64,000 nt of DNA from Valencia hispanica (taxonomy: Eukaryota > Chordata > Actinopteri > Cyprinodontiformes > Valenciidae). Below the pieces are notes generated by a model. The model worked only from the letters and a program-made list of their open reading frames with translations. It was not told the DNA's origin and searched no databases. Location: assembly GCA_963556495.2 (NCBI GenBank), contig OY747716.1, positions 28,442,318 to 28,506,317 on the forward strand, written 5' to 3'. Positions within the stretch are counted from its first letter, which is position 1; every line of letters begins with the position of its first letter. The translations under genes were made by a program, and so were the position numbers. Positions 60,001-64,000 of this stretch are shown piece after piece.

Positions 60001-63000
60001 ACCCCCAACTCCATTCAAAGGCGTTGATACAATGGATCTGACATGAAAAATCAACACTTAACAGAGGAGATGATAAACCCAATAAAAGAGAATGACCTAA
60101 ATCTAATTGTGATCGTAGGCACACCATTGGAATATCTGTAATTTATTACTTATTTTGTACTCATCCTTCATCATATTCCATGTTTTTAACCGAGCTTTAT
60201 CTCTGCCAGTGTTGGGATCCTATTCGGCAAGTTTATTCCTAGCTATTTTAATGAATTTTGATCCCAGTTAATATGGAATATAACCCTAAGTTGCTTTGTG
60301 GGTTGTGGTAGTCAAAATTTGTGTCTTTTGTATATTTAATTTATATCCTGAGTAATTACTGAATTTTTCTAGGATGTTCTTTAATTTAGGTAATGAATTG
60401 GAAGGATTACTTAAATAAACCAAGACATCATCCACGTATACCGCCATCTTGTGGTCTTCTCCATTCATGCAGATCCCCTTAGATCCACAGGGCTAGGGTC
60501 TCTATATAGAGAGCAAATAGCAGGGGCTATAATAGCCCTGTTCCAATGTAATGGTGTCGGAAAGGTATCCATTTATTTTTATTCTATTCTTTTTTTCTGA
60601 TTTCTATTGATAAAATAAAAAATATGTGTCTATTTCACGACACTTTACAAATTTGCACCAGTTTGTGTTGGTCTGTCCCATTAAAGTACATTGAAGTTTG
60701 TAGTTTTAATGTGACAGAATGTTGAAAAAATGTAAGGGGTGTGACACTAATTTCCCCTCCTGTCTCTCCGTGTCTAATGTCTCAGTTCTTTCCAAATAAG
60801 ACAAAAATGGATGAGACAGCTGGGTGAGGGGAACTATGATTGTTGCTTTAAACCTGTAATTAAAACCTGATGGTATTTACTTAAGGTATGTGAACCACCT
60901 TCATCTTTCCATTGTTAATTCCTTATAAACCCCTTTTTAGCAGCCATGTTGTCTCAAAGTTTATTTAAGAGAGGACAGACACATTACAGGAAAGCAAAAT
61001 GGGGAAAAAAAAAACTAATTAACTGAAACAAACCAGGAAGCAGAACTAATTCAAACTGATTTAGCACAACTAAATCAATAGAACATGCCATAAGAAACCT
61101 GAAACTAAAAGACAATAACCCAAGGAAAAGGATTATAGTGACAGGGAGCTCATTGCAAAAGGAAATTAAGAACAAAAGTAAATAAAATCAAACATCAGAA
61201 ACATAAATGAAAAACATTGTGACTTCTGACAATGGTAAAAGGTAAAAGAAAATGACTGACAATACAAGTTGAGGGATGATGTAATAACGTTGGTAGACCA
61301 CTGGAGGTCAATGTGTCGTCTTTCTTTAAAGCTTCAGCACACCAATCTTGGCCAGCCGGCTTCTGAACCGCACCTGGCTCTGTGAGCCCTTCACAGTGGG
61401 TTATCCACCTGAAATGAAAAAAAAAGACCAACAAATCTGTGTTTTCTGTTTCTTTGAAGGATATTAACAATGACAATATTGGTGCAAGAAAAAAAGTTGA
61501 TACTTTAGTAAAACGATCAACCAATATGTGTCATTTATTAAATCAAGAAGCTCTCTGTTTTTAATTAGTCATGTTGGTTTTGTGGCTCAGGAGAAACGTT
61601 ATTTAAAAGAAACGAGGCCAAAAATGGTTCTCTGGGTTTTAAACATTACTGACCCCTGACCTAGGTCTATGGTTTTCTGACAAGTTTAAGGACTGTGAGC
61701 CCAGTGCTCTGATCACCTAACTCCAAACCTTTTTTCCCAAGGTATAAATGAGAAAAATGTCTTCAGATTTATGGATGCATATGGTTACACAATGCAAAGA
61801 AAATGTTACCATGATAATAAGAACATGGCTGTTAAACTCACACAATAGTGTATTAGTATACTAGTTTTTAATTTGAATTAGTTTTTTTATTACAAATTTG
61901 AATTAAAATGTAATTTTGTTTCATACTTTCAGGCACTCAGCTCATACAAGTATGATTCTGTGATGACACGACTACTCAACCATCTTGACTTCTTCATCAT
62001 GCCCGTCTTCAATGTGGATGGATATCGCTTTAGCTGGAACACGGTACAGGATTTTCTACAATTGGATGTCTTATTAAAAGGGTTTTTTTCTGTTGACTCT
62101 GTTGCATTTTGGGTCCTTTCATACACAAAAAGCCATCAAAATACTACCAAAAGAAGAAAAAAGATATGTTTAAGTACATGGGTTTCCCTGAACAAAATGG
62201 CAAATGAATGGTTGTGCAAATCTGTAAAGTGGAGAAAATGATCCAGTACCATTACACATTTTTATATAAACTAAACCAAAAAACGGAATCACTTTCTAGA
62301 AGAACAAAATACATCTTTCCAGATTTTTATAAAGCATCTTTCAAAAAAAAGTGTAGCTTGAAATAAATAGAGCAAGTAGATAATATATTTATACTATACA
62401 GTAAATCCTATCATATGCAAGGTTGCAGGGGGGCTAGCGCTTATGTCCAGCAATCATTGGGTGAGCTGTGGGGTACACCCTAGACAGGTCACCAGTCCAT
62501 CGCAGGGCAACACAACACAGAGACACACAGGACAAACCACCATGCACACATACACACAAACTTACACCTAAGGGCAATTTAGAATAGCAAACTCCATGCA
62601 TAAAGGCTGGGATTCAAACCCAGGAGCTTCTTGCTGCAAGGCAACAGTGCTACCAACTGTGCCACTGGGCGGCAGCCCCCTCTATAAGCATTCATTTTTA
62701 ATTAATTAAACACTGTCTGCACTACTCTGCTCGTTATAGATCCAGATAAAGTCTAAAATTGTCTTCATTATTTTCTGTAGGATCGGTTTTGGAGGAAGAC
62801 ACGCTCAAAAAATCATAAGTTCCACTGTAGGGGAGTGGATGCCAACAGAAACTGGAAGGTGAAATGGTGCAGTGAGTTACTTTTTCAAGTCTACGTAAAA
62901 TAAGCTTAATCCAACAGTGCATGGTAGCATGTAGCATTCACAACCTGCAAATAACTAAAGCCTAGTTTATACTTCTCTGTGAGCGGAGGTGTGGAGACAC

Positions 63001-63919
63001 GCAGTGCCATCATCCGTCGATGCAAGGGCTCTCCAACAGAGGGAGTAGAGCCCAATTTTTTAACTATCCGTCGAATGCAACAGAGAGCGCACGTCTGTGA
63101 CTGGTTAGCCTAACATCAGCCCAAGATCATTTCACCAGCACGGCGCTCTATAGTTGATGTAATTAGTAGTCAATGCAGCTTTTGGGCATTAGATGCTTTA
63201 TATCGCAAGGCCAGTTTTTCTAATATGGTCTTTTGGCGATTTTGAAGACCAGAAGGTGTAGAGAACAACAAAGCAGAGCGCTTTGTTTGTTTGTTTCCAT
63301 GCGTTTTTAGAGTATTCTATGAGACCTTCTAGTAAAAAGCTTTCCAGCTCAATCAAAACTCACTGTCTGTCGGCCATTGCTCTTTGAGTGGATGTGTGTT
63401 TAAATCACTGCAATGGTAGACAGAGCTGCCAGAAAAGGTCTATATCCCCTGCTCTCCTAGCGGAGAATTGCATTGCAACAACTGAGAAGTATAAAAGGAA
63501 AATGTCTCTGTCAATACGTGTGTGAGTACAAACTTGCTGACGAAGAAGTATAAACTAGCTTAAGGTAGCTGACATGTTGTTGTAGCAATTTTACATAGTT
63601 TATGTGAACACTTTGTATCTGTTGGGTGGAGAGGAGGTTATCTGTGGTTTTTGGTGGCTGTTGAAATTCATATTAAATAAACCAAAGCAAAAGATTAAAT
63701 TTTCTTCCATGTACAGATGAAGGGGCTTCCTCCCATCCGTGTGACGACACCTACTGCGGGCCCTTCCCTGAATCCGAACCTGAAGTCAAAGCAGTTGCCA
63801 AGTTTCTGCGGAAGCACAAGAAGCACATGAAAGCATACATATCCATCCATGCTTATGCGCAGATGCTCCTTTATCCGTACTCCTACAAGTACGCCACAAT
63901 CCCCAACTTTAACTGTGTG
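25732..63919 (+). CDS. cpa6: cpa6, carboxypeptidase A6 precursor (exons 1-9, 3' end outside window)
   Basis: CPA6 is a secreted, matrix-associated M14 zinc metallocarboxypeptidase that removes large hydrophobic C-terminal residues. Coding exons join as 25732-25847, 31301-31376, 49952-50076, 58932-59046, 59469-59570, 59658-59762, 61933-62043, 62781-62871 and 63717-63919 (1044 nt, 348 codons). All introns are GT-AG and all phases agree. Residues 1-25 form a signal peptide; the N-terminal propeptide follows and ends in the furin-type site RKRR (126-129). In the catalytic domain the zinc ligands H197 and E200 (HAREW) and H325 (SIHAYAQ) are present, as is the substrate-binding NR pair (DANRNW, 270-275). 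[15 protein letters not shown] and PVFNVDGY strongly match CPA6 rather than CPA1/2/4/5 or CPB. About 90 residues, including the catalytic glutamate, are beyond position 64000. The divergent prex2 neighbour supports the call. Confidence 0.95.
26180..27327 (+). mobile_element. Tc1-like transposon, plus-oriented, decayed
   Basis: ATG at 26241 begins [18 protein letters not shown], the typical Tc1 N-terminus. It continues through [11 protein letters not shown], a [17 protein letters not shown] block (26420-26460), a [15 protein letters not shown] block (WSDETK position), [20 protein letters not shown] near 26680, [18 protein letters not shown] near 26855, and an NPIDNL block (26947-26960). The right terminus ACTTTTGCAAGACACAG ends at about 27326. 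Many frameshifts and stops are present. It lies in cpa6 intron 1. Confidence 0.82.
27328..29035. other. cpa6 intron 1, nothing recognised
   Basis: No convincing exon or named repeat. Short open frames near 27816, 28108 and 28426 have no motif and oppose each other on the two strands. Confidence 0.4.
29036..29665 (-). mobile_element. Tc1-like transposon remnant
   Basis: Landmarks on the plus strand match the inverse of a Tc1 transposase: TTTTGCTGCAATTACAGCTG (29117-29136), GCACGTCTAGAGACTGAAAT, AGCTCAAGCTCAGTCAGATT near 29213, and ATGATGCTGCCACCAACAGT near 29445. The right end TTTTGAAAGGCACCAT near 29657 resembles a decayed terminus. No usable frame remains. Confidence 0.7.
29666..31300. other. 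cpa6 intron 1, remainder; small TG-rich microsatellite
   Basis: AT-rich with a short TATG/TG-rich tract at about 30040-30095. A run of A at 29902-29918 is notable. No gene is seen. The intron ends in TTTCCACAG at 31300. Confidence 0.45.
31301..31376 (+). CDS. cpa6: cpa6 exon 2 (propeptide)
   Basis: Acceptor TTTCCACAG ends at 31300 and the donor GTTGGC starts at 31377. The exon encodes [19 protein letters not shown] and the following LGQIK, matching the DKVIRFIP...EAYALK stretch of the CPA6 propeptide. It completes the split glycine codon and ends in phase 0. Confidence 0.92.
31377..32964. other. cpa6 intron 2, first part, nothing recognised
   Basis: No coding motif or named repeat was recognised. 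There are only short conflicting open frames. Confidence 0.4.
32965..34540 (+). repeat. Repeat-like segment carrying an SGNH-hydrolase remnant
   Basis: The segment starts with TAGACTGTATAATTACTGGA, followed by a GATGTCACCCATAGGTTTCT block. A diverged copy of that block sits at 46996-47045 (TGACGTCACCCGTAGGTTTC), which shows that it is a dispersed repeat. A GC-richer stretch (33040-33240), a short exon-like ATG segment (33688-33730, acceptor and donor consensus) and the SGNH-like remnant follow. The right boundary and element class are not determined; whether all parts belong to one element is inference. Confidence 0.45.
33855..34310 (+). pseudogene. SGNH/GDSL-hydrolase-like pseudogene
   Basis: Reading on the plus strand with interruptions gives GDSYV (block I of SGNH hydrolases, near 33859), then ISWFGWGG near 33940, then [20 protein letters not shown] (34048-34107), then [13 protein letters not shown], and finally [14 protein letters not shown] and [10 protein letters not shown] (34200-34295). 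I recall this order from uncharacterised fish proteins with an SGNH fold that occur in repetitive copies. The GGND position reads GRDD, and stops lie after GDSYV and after QRRR. The frame is therefore broken and the gene dead. It is unrelated in sequence to the SGNH domain of the L2 ORF1 proteins in this window. Confidence 0.55.
34541..35284. other. cpa6 intron 2, nothing recognised
   Basis: AT-rich, no recognised gene or repeat. The minus-strand frame 34980-35408 partly overlaps the L2 3' tail and has no motif. Confidence 0.4.
35285..38590 (-). mobile_element. L2-clade LINE (copy A), main part, outer layer of a nest
   Basis: The 3' end (left) is GCAAGTTTATTTGTATAGCA near 35286-35310, the inverse of a LINE tail. 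ORF2 follows to about 38155, then the ORF1-ORF2 spacer and the end of ORF1 up to 38590. There the copy is interrupted by a Tc1 element and resumes at 44056. It is the oldest layer of the nest: ORF2 has at least two nonsense codons. Confidence 0.88.
35510..38155 (-). pseudogene. L2 copy A ORF2 (endonuclease + reverse transcriptase), two nonsense codons
   Basis: Reading starts near MALLNVRS (38155). The AP-type endonuclease shows [25 protein letters not shown] and the SDH triad motif (FSDHCCVF). A stop interrupts the region after VSLI at about 38018. The next frame runs 443 codons (37855-36524) through [18 protein letters not shown] and [17 protein letters not shown] second stop follows RLEN at 36522-36524. 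The last 337 codons (36523-35510) hold [13 protein letters not shown] and [14 protein letters not shown]. In motif A the usual FDTVDH reads FVTVDH. Both stops look like single-base changes. The protein would reverse-transcribe the element RNA at the nicked target, but this copy cannot. Confidence 0.9.
38809..39193 (-). pseudogene. Tc1 transposase, C-terminal part (separated by L2 copy B)
   Basis: The frame reads from the junction [20 protein letters not shown] through [19 protein letters not shown] (second catalytic D), [16 protein letters not shown] (catalytic E, DD34E spacing) to the C-terminus [10 protein letters not shown], with a stop at 38809. This half is open. It is cut from its N-terminal half by the L2 insertion. 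Confidence 0.88.
39200..39475 (+). pseudogene. L2 copy B ORF1, C-terminal remnant of the esterase domain
   Basis: The frame begins inside the SGNH esterase domain ([13 protein letters not shown]), continues through [15 protein letters not shown] and the [13 protein letters not shown] block (DxxH catalytic motif), then a proline/alanine-rich tail ending at 39475. The N-terminal part with the catalytic serine block is missing because the insertion is 5'-truncated. It aligns in order with the full ORF1 at 57779-58603. Confidence 0.8.
39698..42490 (+). CDS. L2 ORF2 protein: AP endonuclease + reverse transcriptase, 930 codons, uninterrupted
   Basis: This is the replication enzyme of the LINE. It nicks target DNA and copies the element RNA from the free 3' end. 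Endonuclease motifs are all visible: N5 (LLNVRS), E32 (LTETWL), GDFNLH (D137, N139), [11 protein letters not shown] and SDH (198-200). The reverse transcriptase has [48 protein letters not shown] (motif A), [17 protein letters not shown] (motif B) and YADD (654-657, motif C). The C-terminal part has [14 protein letters not shown] and [13 protein letters not shown], ending [15 protein letters not shown]. No stop or frameshift occurs and no catalytic motif is altered, so enzyme activity is plausible. The start is taken at MALLNVRS, because that is where the endonuclease domain begins; an upstream start is blocked by stops. It is a transposon gene, not a host gene. Confidence 0.93.
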   Translation: MALLNVRSLLNKTFIINDLILDHNIHCLFLTETWLSTDAPVVLTEASPPNFNFTYSTRSCKRGGGTAFISSSTLSAKPVLFDNFSTFEYNATVFSTPQILCVTVYRPPKKSALFIQEFSEFLSILYNSFERIILAGDFNLHMDNLLDPLSTEFLNILNYMDFSQHVMQPTHNRGHTLDLVITHGLSTRVSSVVDLAVSDHYCVFFNITSFIQQETSVRTVRKRHLTPEVAAGFLEVFQKFPPTLLPAPCDFIVSDFNRRLQSALDLLAPLRVKRSHSKLAAPWRNNNLKKLKRDCRAAERKWRKNKTTINHQLYTELLRSYNNAVRNSRNAYFAKIISDNKNNPKILFSTIDKLFNRATNAFQKTPSNTLCEEFADHFRGKVDTIRCNILSSQCNMVLDKSECVSLPEETLDSFVLVEAGTLDKVFSSVRPSTCVLDPIPTSFFKPFYESFRDEILTMMNCSLQTGVFPAAFKGAEVKPLLKKSNLDFNDFNNFRPVSNLPFLSKVLEKLVLIQLNDFINEHNVLKKFQSGFRVNHSTETALLKILNDFRINYDAQKVTVLVLLDLSAAFDTVDHTILLTRLKQIGLSGAVHKWFTSYLTDRTFMVSLDTCSSRVHRITCGVPQGSILGPVLFNLYMLPLGSVIRRHGVNFHSYADDTQLYISMSPDDTRPMDALFNCILDIKSWMAENFLQLNQDKTEVLVIGPEAQREKLLPKLQSLSFNLSLQVKNLGVIFDSELTFIPHIKNITKIGFYQLKNIARVRPILSRANTETLMHAFISSRIDYCNALLSGLPKKSISGLQLLQNSVARVLTKTRRREHITPVLKSLHWLPVHFRIDFKVLLMVFKCLNGLGPSYLSELLLPYKPSRSLRSSGSRLLVTPKVRTHKHGEASFQFYGPHLWNRLPENLRAAENIHVFKSRLKTHLFSLAFN
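43029..43080 (+). repeat. (TTTGA)n terminal tract of L2 copy B
   Basis: About nine tandem TTTGA units follow AAATAAAG and end exactly at the junction with Tc1 sequence. Short tandem tails like this are typical of L2/CR1-type LINEs. Confidence 0.92.
43081..43684 (-). pseudogene. Tc1 transposase, N-terminal part (separated by L2 copy B)
   Basis: ATG at 43684 opens [18 protein letters not shown], the conserved start, then the helix-turn-helix region [18 protein letters not shown] and [16 protein letters not shown] 2-bp deletion relative to the 16.8-18.3 kb copy (GGCCTGAG against GGCCTGTGAG near 43491) shifts the frame. Further on, [20 protein letters not shown] and [12 protein letters not shown] (first catalytic D) are readable, but a deletion near 43276 and another near 43205 remove parts. 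It joins L2 copy B after RVDGKMD. Confidence 0.88.
44056..44258 (-). pseudogene. L2 copy A ORF1 remnant beyond the Tc1 insertion
   Basis: The minus-strand frame reads [17 protein letters not shown], then [14 protein letters not shown] sequence with a frameshift, then [16 protein letters not shown] and [18 protein letters not shown] up to the Tc1 edge. This parallels the esterase-domain end of the other ORF1 copies (SLN.WLS..., [12 protein letters not shown]). The frame continues in register into 38590 and downward once the Tc1 element is left out, ending at VQSPQSDV and a stop at 38392. On the right it is cut by the microsatellite at 44259. Confidence 0.78.
44259..44545. repeat. (TG/TA)n compound microsatellite, about 285 bp
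   Basis: Alternating TATG, TGTG and TATA units run almost without interruption. They interrupt or terminate L2 copy A. Long open frames through it on both strands (Cys/Val/Tyr or Thr/His/Ile rich) are artefacts of the repeat. Confidence 0.96.
45542..45567. repeat. (AT)n microsatellite
   Basis: About 13 AT units directly precede a small L2-derived piece. Confidence 0.93.
45568..45602 (-). mobile_element. Tiny L2 copy-A-like fragment
   Basis: AACAGGTTTAAGAGTATTAT and TGTGCCCCTTGTGTTTT repeat the sequence at 38159-38195 between ORF1 and ORF2 of L2 copy A. Only about 35 bp are shared. Confidence 0.65.
45715..45800 (-). mobile_element. Possible Tc1-like fragment
   Basis: ACAGGCCCACAGCATCACAG (45732-45751) matches the block at 22725-22750 in another Tc1-like fragment. 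Nothing else of the element is recognisable. Confidence 0.45.
46990..47045 (+). repeat. Dispersed repeat fragment shared with 32965-33030
   Basis: AAAGCCTCCATGACGTCACC and GTAGGTTTCTTAAGAGC correspond to GAAGCCTCGGTGATGTCACC and ATAGGTTTCTGAAGAG at 32995-33030. It abuts the L1-type LINE fragment. Confidence 0.6.
47046..48440 (+). mobile_element. L1/Tx1-type LINE, C-terminal part of ORF2, decayed
   Basis: The frames read [20 protein letters not shown], then [40 protein letters not shown], and [18 protein letters not shown] (47141-47725). A second frame (47739-48245) carries [30 protein letters not shown], and a Cys-His cluster [18 protein letters not shown] of the type found at the C-terminus of L1-clade ORF2. 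A frameshift separates the two frames, and the RT catalytic core is missing, so this is a 5'-truncated dead copy. It belongs to a different LINE clade from the L2 and Rex copies. Confidence 0.8.
48441..49294. other. cpa6 intron 2, a Tc1 end and otherwise unrecognised sequence
   Basis: Apart from the Tc1-type terminus at 48595-48730 I recognise nothing here. Confidence 0.4.
48595..48730. mobile_element. Isolated Tc1-type terminal fragment
   Basis: CCCAATAAAACACATTGAAG, TTTGTGGTTGTAACAGGACA and TTGTTGCAAGGCACCATAG match the arrangement of Tc1 arms (compare AAAATTGATTCATGTTTGTG to GCAAGCCACTGTA at 43975-44055). No transposase sequence is nearby. Confidence 0.65.
49295..49750 (+). mobile_element. 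L2 LINE 3' UTR fragment (copy-C type)
   Basis: GGATGTGGCAGATGGTTGTT, CAGGTTCAGCTGAAGGTTTC and TTCCTGTTCAAGTGCAGTTT match the inverse of 54210-54330 in L2 copy C. The end GTGAATTGGCGCTATAGAAA followed by TAAAC is the inverse of its 3' tail at about 54000-54030. No ORF2 is attached. It is a short 5'-truncated insertion. Confidence 0.8.
49761..49858 (+). mobile_element. SINE 3' fragment
   Basis: GTACCCTGCTTCTCGTCCAA, ATGACCGCTGGAGATACAGT and CAACCCTGCAAGGAATTAGC correspond to the 3' half of the tRNA-derived SINE at 62405-62690 (opposite orientation). It directly follows the L2 tail. Confidence 0.7.
49952..50076 (+). CDS. cpa6: cpa6 exon 3 (propeptide)
   Basis: Acceptor CATGCTTTAG ends at 49951 and the donor GTAAGC starts at 50077. 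The exon encodes [20 protein letters not shown] and the following [14 protein letters not shown], matching the VDLWQPSS... part of the CPA6 propeptide. It enters in phase 0 and ends two bases into a tryptophan codon. Confidence 0.92.
50077..51130. other. cpa6 intron 3, first part, nothing recognised
   Basis: No named repeat. An exon-like stretch at 50898-50966 ([13 protein letters not shown] before GTAAGG) is too short and compositionally simple to call. Confidence 0.4.
51131..51429 (+). mobile_element. tRNA-derived SINE, full length
   Basis: The head GCGGCTGTAGCTCAGTGGTA contains a good RNA polymerase III A box (TAGCTCAGTGG, 51138-51148), and GGTTCGATTCC at 51181-51191 is a B box. The body has CTTGGGCAAGACACTTCACC, and the tail AGCGCTATATAAAATGCAAG ends in ATTATTATT at about 51427. 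The tail wording (GCGCTATATAAA) is like the 3' ends of the L2 LINEs here, fitting a SINE mobilised by LINE machinery. It is not a tRNA gene: the cloverleaf after the B box is not maintained. Confidence 0.85.
51430..52783. other. cpa6 intron 3, nothing recognised
   Basis: AT-rich sequence, no gene or named repeat recognised. Confidence 0.4.
52784..52880. repeat. Perfect 18-bp inverted repeat with a 61-bp loop
   Basis: AGCCTCGCTTGAATTAGC at 52784-52801 is the exact reverse complement of GCTAATTCAAGCGAGGCT at 52863-52880. Related words (AAGCCTGG, AATAAGCC, TGAGCTTCGTTCGAGG) occur between and around the arms, suggesting a degenerate fold-back DNA element. Confidence 0.7.
52881..53985. other. cpa6 intron 3, possible degenerate DNA repeat
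   Basis: GCCAGGTTCACACGGCAGGA at about 52951 looks like the end of a fish DNA repeat, but I could not define its other end. No gene is seen. Confidence 0.35.
54689..57685 (-). CDS. L2 ORF2 protein, 998 codons, uninterrupted, with YPDD in the RT active site
   Basis: Same role as the ORF2 at 39698-42490: nicking the target and copying LINE RNA. Endonuclease motifs are N42 (LLNIRS), E69 (LTETWL), GDFNIHVD (D180, N182), [11 protein letters not shown] and SDH (243-245). The reverse transcriptase has [52 protein letters not shown] (motif A), [17 protein letters not shown] (motif B), and at 719-722 YPDD in place of YADD (codon CCC at plus-strand 55526-55528). The alanine lies directly before the two catalytic aspartates, so proline there probably harms activity; the aspartates themselves are kept. 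The C-terminus has [14 protein letters not shown] and [14 protein letters not shown] and ends FLFDKAYS. The extra N-terminal 37 residues before CGLLNIRS may not be used. Confidence 0.93.
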   Translation of the reverse strand: MSCPRPKLNGLKVKPTKANYGNLIKINTTLTENKSIKCGLLNIRSLSSKTLLVNDLICDNHIDFLCLTETWLQQEDYVSINESTPSSHLNFHIPRNTGRGGGVAAIFRSDLLISPRPIDSYSSFEHLTLNFPHPSCKTLRPFLFVVLYRPPGPYSQFLDQISHFLSDIVLNTDRVIIVGDFNIHVDTESDSLNAAFNAILDSIGFTQKVQGSTHSGKHTLDLVLTYGIECEEITVHPHNPVLSDHFLITFEFTLTDHLKSERKFHYSRTLSDNAVTIFKESVPFLLSSVSQSNTVDGSNSISNPSEIDGLVHSVTSSLRLALDSVAPLKKKVASHRRLTPWFNAELRTLKQNTRKLERKWRFTHLEDSYLTWNNSLLLYKKTLRQARTAYFSSLIEANKNNPRFLFSTVAKLTQSHSSVEQTIPPALSSDDFMRFFINKINFIKNKIIGTLPNMITSSSVNESVSERTVEPQYCLGCFDSVELSELSKILASSKSSTCILDPISTKLFKEVFHLVPGPILDMMNLSLVNGYVPQEFKIAVIKPLLKKPSLDQDDLVNYRPISNLPFLSKVLEKIVANQVCEHLNSNELFEEFQSGFRAHHSTETALVKVTNDILMASDNGLVSVLVLLDLSAAFDTVDHNILLERLEHVAGIKGTALGWFKSYLSDRFQFVHLNDKSSSLSRVTCGVPQGSVLGPILFTIYMLPIGRIIRQHGINFHSYPDDTQLYLSINPDEPSQLGRLQACLEDIKAWMTLNFLLLNSDKTEVAVFGPEVLKQKLISQSLHLDGIKLSPSNNVKNLGVIFDQDLTFKSHIKQVSRISFFHLRNIAKIRNILSRSDAEKLVHAFVTSRLDYCNSLLSGSPQNAIKSLQLIQNAAARVLMNIKKRDHISPVLASLHWLPVKSRIEFKILLLTYKALNNQAPSYIRDLIVPYVPKRALRSQTTGLLVVPRISKSRMGGRSFSYQAPLLWNQLPALVREADTLFTFKARLKTFLFDKAYS
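57779..58603 (-). CDS. L2 ORF1 protein with coiled coil and SGNH esterase domain, 274 codons
   Basis: ORF1 proteins of CR1/L2-type LINEs bind element RNA, and several carry an esterase domain. Here residues 15-18 form CNKC, residues 20-42 look like a coiled coil ([20 protein letters not shown]), and a proline-rich linker follows to about 108. The SGNH hydrolase blocks are GSSIVRN (117-123, catalytic serine), GGND (166-169) and DGIH (249-252, catalytic Asp/His). [20 protein letters not shown] precedes the last block. It sits 93 nt upstream of ORF2 in the usual LINE order. All catalytic residues are present, so this is the one complete ORF1 in the window. It is a transposon gene and not a host esterase. 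Confidence 0.9.
   Translation of the reverse strand: MFSYFPASFSDNGNCNKCNIFVALEARVSELEARLRAVEKAADSRSPLASVEPTRIEPPSCPPVEPAQPGPLGGWVTVRRKHSSRTQPPGHHQPVRVSNRFSPLSDTPAEKPALVIGSSIVRNVALETPLTIVKCLPGARTGDIKSNLKLLAKDKRKYSKIVIHAGGNDTRLRQSEVTKISVASVCKFAKTMSDSVIFSGPLPDRTSDDMFSRMLSFHQWLSRWCPANDVGYIDNWRTFWGKPGLIRRDGIHPTLDGAALLSRNMAEFINPPKH
58932..59046 (+). CDS. cpa6: cpa6 exon 4 (end of propeptide, furin-type site, start of mature enzyme)
   Basis: Acceptor CTCCTACAG ends at 58931; donor GTAGGT starts at 59047. The exon completes W106 and encodes [13 protein letters not shown], then the basic cleavage site RKRR (126-129), then [15 protein letters not shown], the conserved N-terminus of mature CPA6. Cleavage is expected after R129. 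Confidence 0.95.
59047..59468. other. cpa6 intron 4
   Basis: A 422-bp intron (GTAGGT...GCTGCAG). No repeat recognised. Confidence 0.85.
59469..59570 (+). CDS. cpa6: cpa6 exon 5 (catalytic domain, N-terminal part)
   Basis: Acceptor GTGCTGCAG ends at 59468; donor GTAGGG at 59571. It encodes [20 protein letters not shown] and [14 protein letters not shown], the S-x-G-x-S-x-E/Y-R/G-R stretch typical of M14 carboxypeptidases. 34 codons, phase 0 at both ends. Confidence 0.94.
59658..59762 (+). CDS. cpa6: cpa6 exon 6 (zinc-binding HxxE)
   Basis: Acceptor TCCTGTTAG ends at 59657; donor GTACTT at 59763. It encodes [15 protein letters not shown] with zinc ligands H197 and E200, then AFCQWFVKE. 35 codons, phase 0 at both ends. 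The preceding intron is only 87 bp. Confidence 0.96.
59763..60189. other. cpa6 intron 6, first part, nothing recognised
   Basis: No repeat or gene recognised before the L1-type fragment. Confidence 0.45.
60190..60545 (-). mobile_element. L1/Tx1-type LINE reverse transcriptase fragment
   Basis: On the minus strand LLFALYI (60500-60540) is followed by [20 protein letters not shown], with the YVDD catalytic box at about 60425-60440. [20 protein letters not shown] and [12 protein letters not shown] come next. This is the motif C-D region of L1-clade RTs. Dead fragment. Confidence 0.78.
60600..60755. mobile_element. Isolated Tc1-type terminal fragment
   Basis: GTTTGTGTTGGTCTGTCCCA, CATTGAAGTTTGTAGTTTTA and TGTAAGGGGTGTGACACTAA follow the order of a Tc1 arm. 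Only one arm remains and it is diverged. Confidence 0.5.
60756..61932. other. cpa6 intron 6, remainder; dispersed repeat copy 2 at 61600-61675
   Basis: The stretch AAAAATGGTTCTCTGG ... CTGACCCCTGACCTAGG at 61620-61665 is a second copy of the repeat at 2740-2830. Otherwise nothing is recognised. The intron ends TCATACTTTCAG at 61932. Confidence 0.45.
61933..62043 (+). CDS. cpa6: cpa6 exon 7 (catalytic domain)
   Basis: Acceptor TACTTTCAG ends at 61932; donor GTACAG at 62044. It encodes [20 protein letters not shown] and [17 protein letters not shown]; the PVFNVDGY core strand is highly conserved. 37 codons, phase 0. Confidence 0.95.
62405..62690 (-). mobile_element. tRNA-derived SINE, minus orientation
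   Basis: On the minus strand the head CCAGTGGCACAGTTGGTAGC carries an A box (TGGCACAGTTGG), and GGGTTTGAATCCC is a B box. The body has TCTAAATTGCCCTTAGGTGT, and the 3' half CCCTGCGATGGACTGGTGAC. The same 3' half appears in the fragments at 22402-22500 and 49761-49858. It lies in cpa6 intron 7. Confidence 0.82.
62781..62871 (+). CDS. cpa6: cpa6 exon 8 (substrate-binding Asn-Arg)
   Basis: Acceptor TTTCTGTAG ends at 62780; donor GTGAGT at 62872. It encodes [20 protein letters not shown] and [10 protein letters not shown]; the NR pair of DANRNW binds the substrate carboxylate in M14 enzymes. It ends one base into a codon that becomes Asn281 on joining; human CPA6 has Asp there, as I recall. Confidence 0.95.
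62958..63562. mobile_element. Small TIR (MITE-type) element in cpa6 intron 8
   Basis: AAGCCTAGTTTATACTTCT at 62958-62976 pairs with the inverted AGAAGTATAAACTAGCTTA at 63544-63562 (17 of 19 or so positions match). The element is 605 bp with no coding frame. The interior has short CpG-containing words such as ATCCGTCGATGC and ATCCGTCGAATG. Superfamily undetermined. Confidence 0.8.
63717..63919 (+). CDS. cpa6: cpa6 exon 9 (third zinc ligand)
   Basis: Acceptor CCATGTACAG ends at 63716; donor GTAAGA at 63920. It encodes [37 protein letters not shown] and [21 protein letters not shown]325 in SIHAYAQ is the third zinc ligand. Remaining exons lie beyond the window. Confidence 0.96.
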
Positions 63920-64000
63920 GTAAGAAGCTCACAATGTTACAAGCTGCTCAACCATCACAACCACAAACATCACTTTAGTTGATTTGGATTTTATGTAGGA

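Noticed and set aside
1..64000. CRISPR arrays, operons or bacterial defence systems
   Set aside because: No spaced direct repeats of CRISPR type and no clustered co-directional genes are present. Tandem repeats are simple microsatellites, and the genes are intron-split.

Overview
This is vertebrate genomic DNA, almost certainly from a ray-finned (teleost) fish. The evidence is split genes with GT-AG introns plus a dense, typically teleost mix of transposable elements: L2-clade LINEs, Rex1- and Rex3-type LINEs, an L1/Tx1-type LINE, many Tc1-like DNA transposons, tRNA-derived SINEs and small terminal-inverted-repeat elements. I see no prokaryotic gene organisation, CRISPR array or operon.

Two host genes are present, head to head about 16.4 kb apart. 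On the minus strand, the first coding exon of prex2 (Rac guanine-nucleotide exchange factor) lies at 9222-9359; the left 9.2 kb is therefore its first intron. On the plus strand, cpa6 (carboxypeptidase A6) starts at 25732, and nine coding exons (348 codons) can be traced to 63919. Its last exons lie beyond the window. The divergent prex2/cpa6 order is also the human order, which supports both calls.

Most of the rest is repeat-derived. The prex2 intron (1-9221) holds L2, Rex3, Rex1 and Tc1 fragments and a TIR element carrying an exon-like open frame. The intergenic part (9.4-25.7 kb) holds a Tc1 element with both ends (16.84-18.35 kb), a long decayed Rex3 element (18.5-21.0 kb) and a decayed L2 (22.9-24.8 kb). 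cpa6 intron 2 (18.6 kb) contains an SGNH-hydrolase-like remnant (33.9-34.3 kb) and a three-level nest at 35.3-44.3 kb: an old minus-strand L2 is split by a Tc1 element, which is itself split by a plus-strand L2 with an uninterrupted 930-residue ORF2. cpa6 intron 3 (8.9 kb) holds an almost complete minus-strand L2 (54.0-58.7 kb) with an intact esterase-type ORF1 and an intact 998-residue ORF2 whose catalytic YADD box reads YPDD.

I found no clearly undescribed functional system. The best leads are the dated nest, the intact L2 frames including the YPDD change, the exon-like insert in a TIR element, and the SGNH remnant in a repeat-like context.
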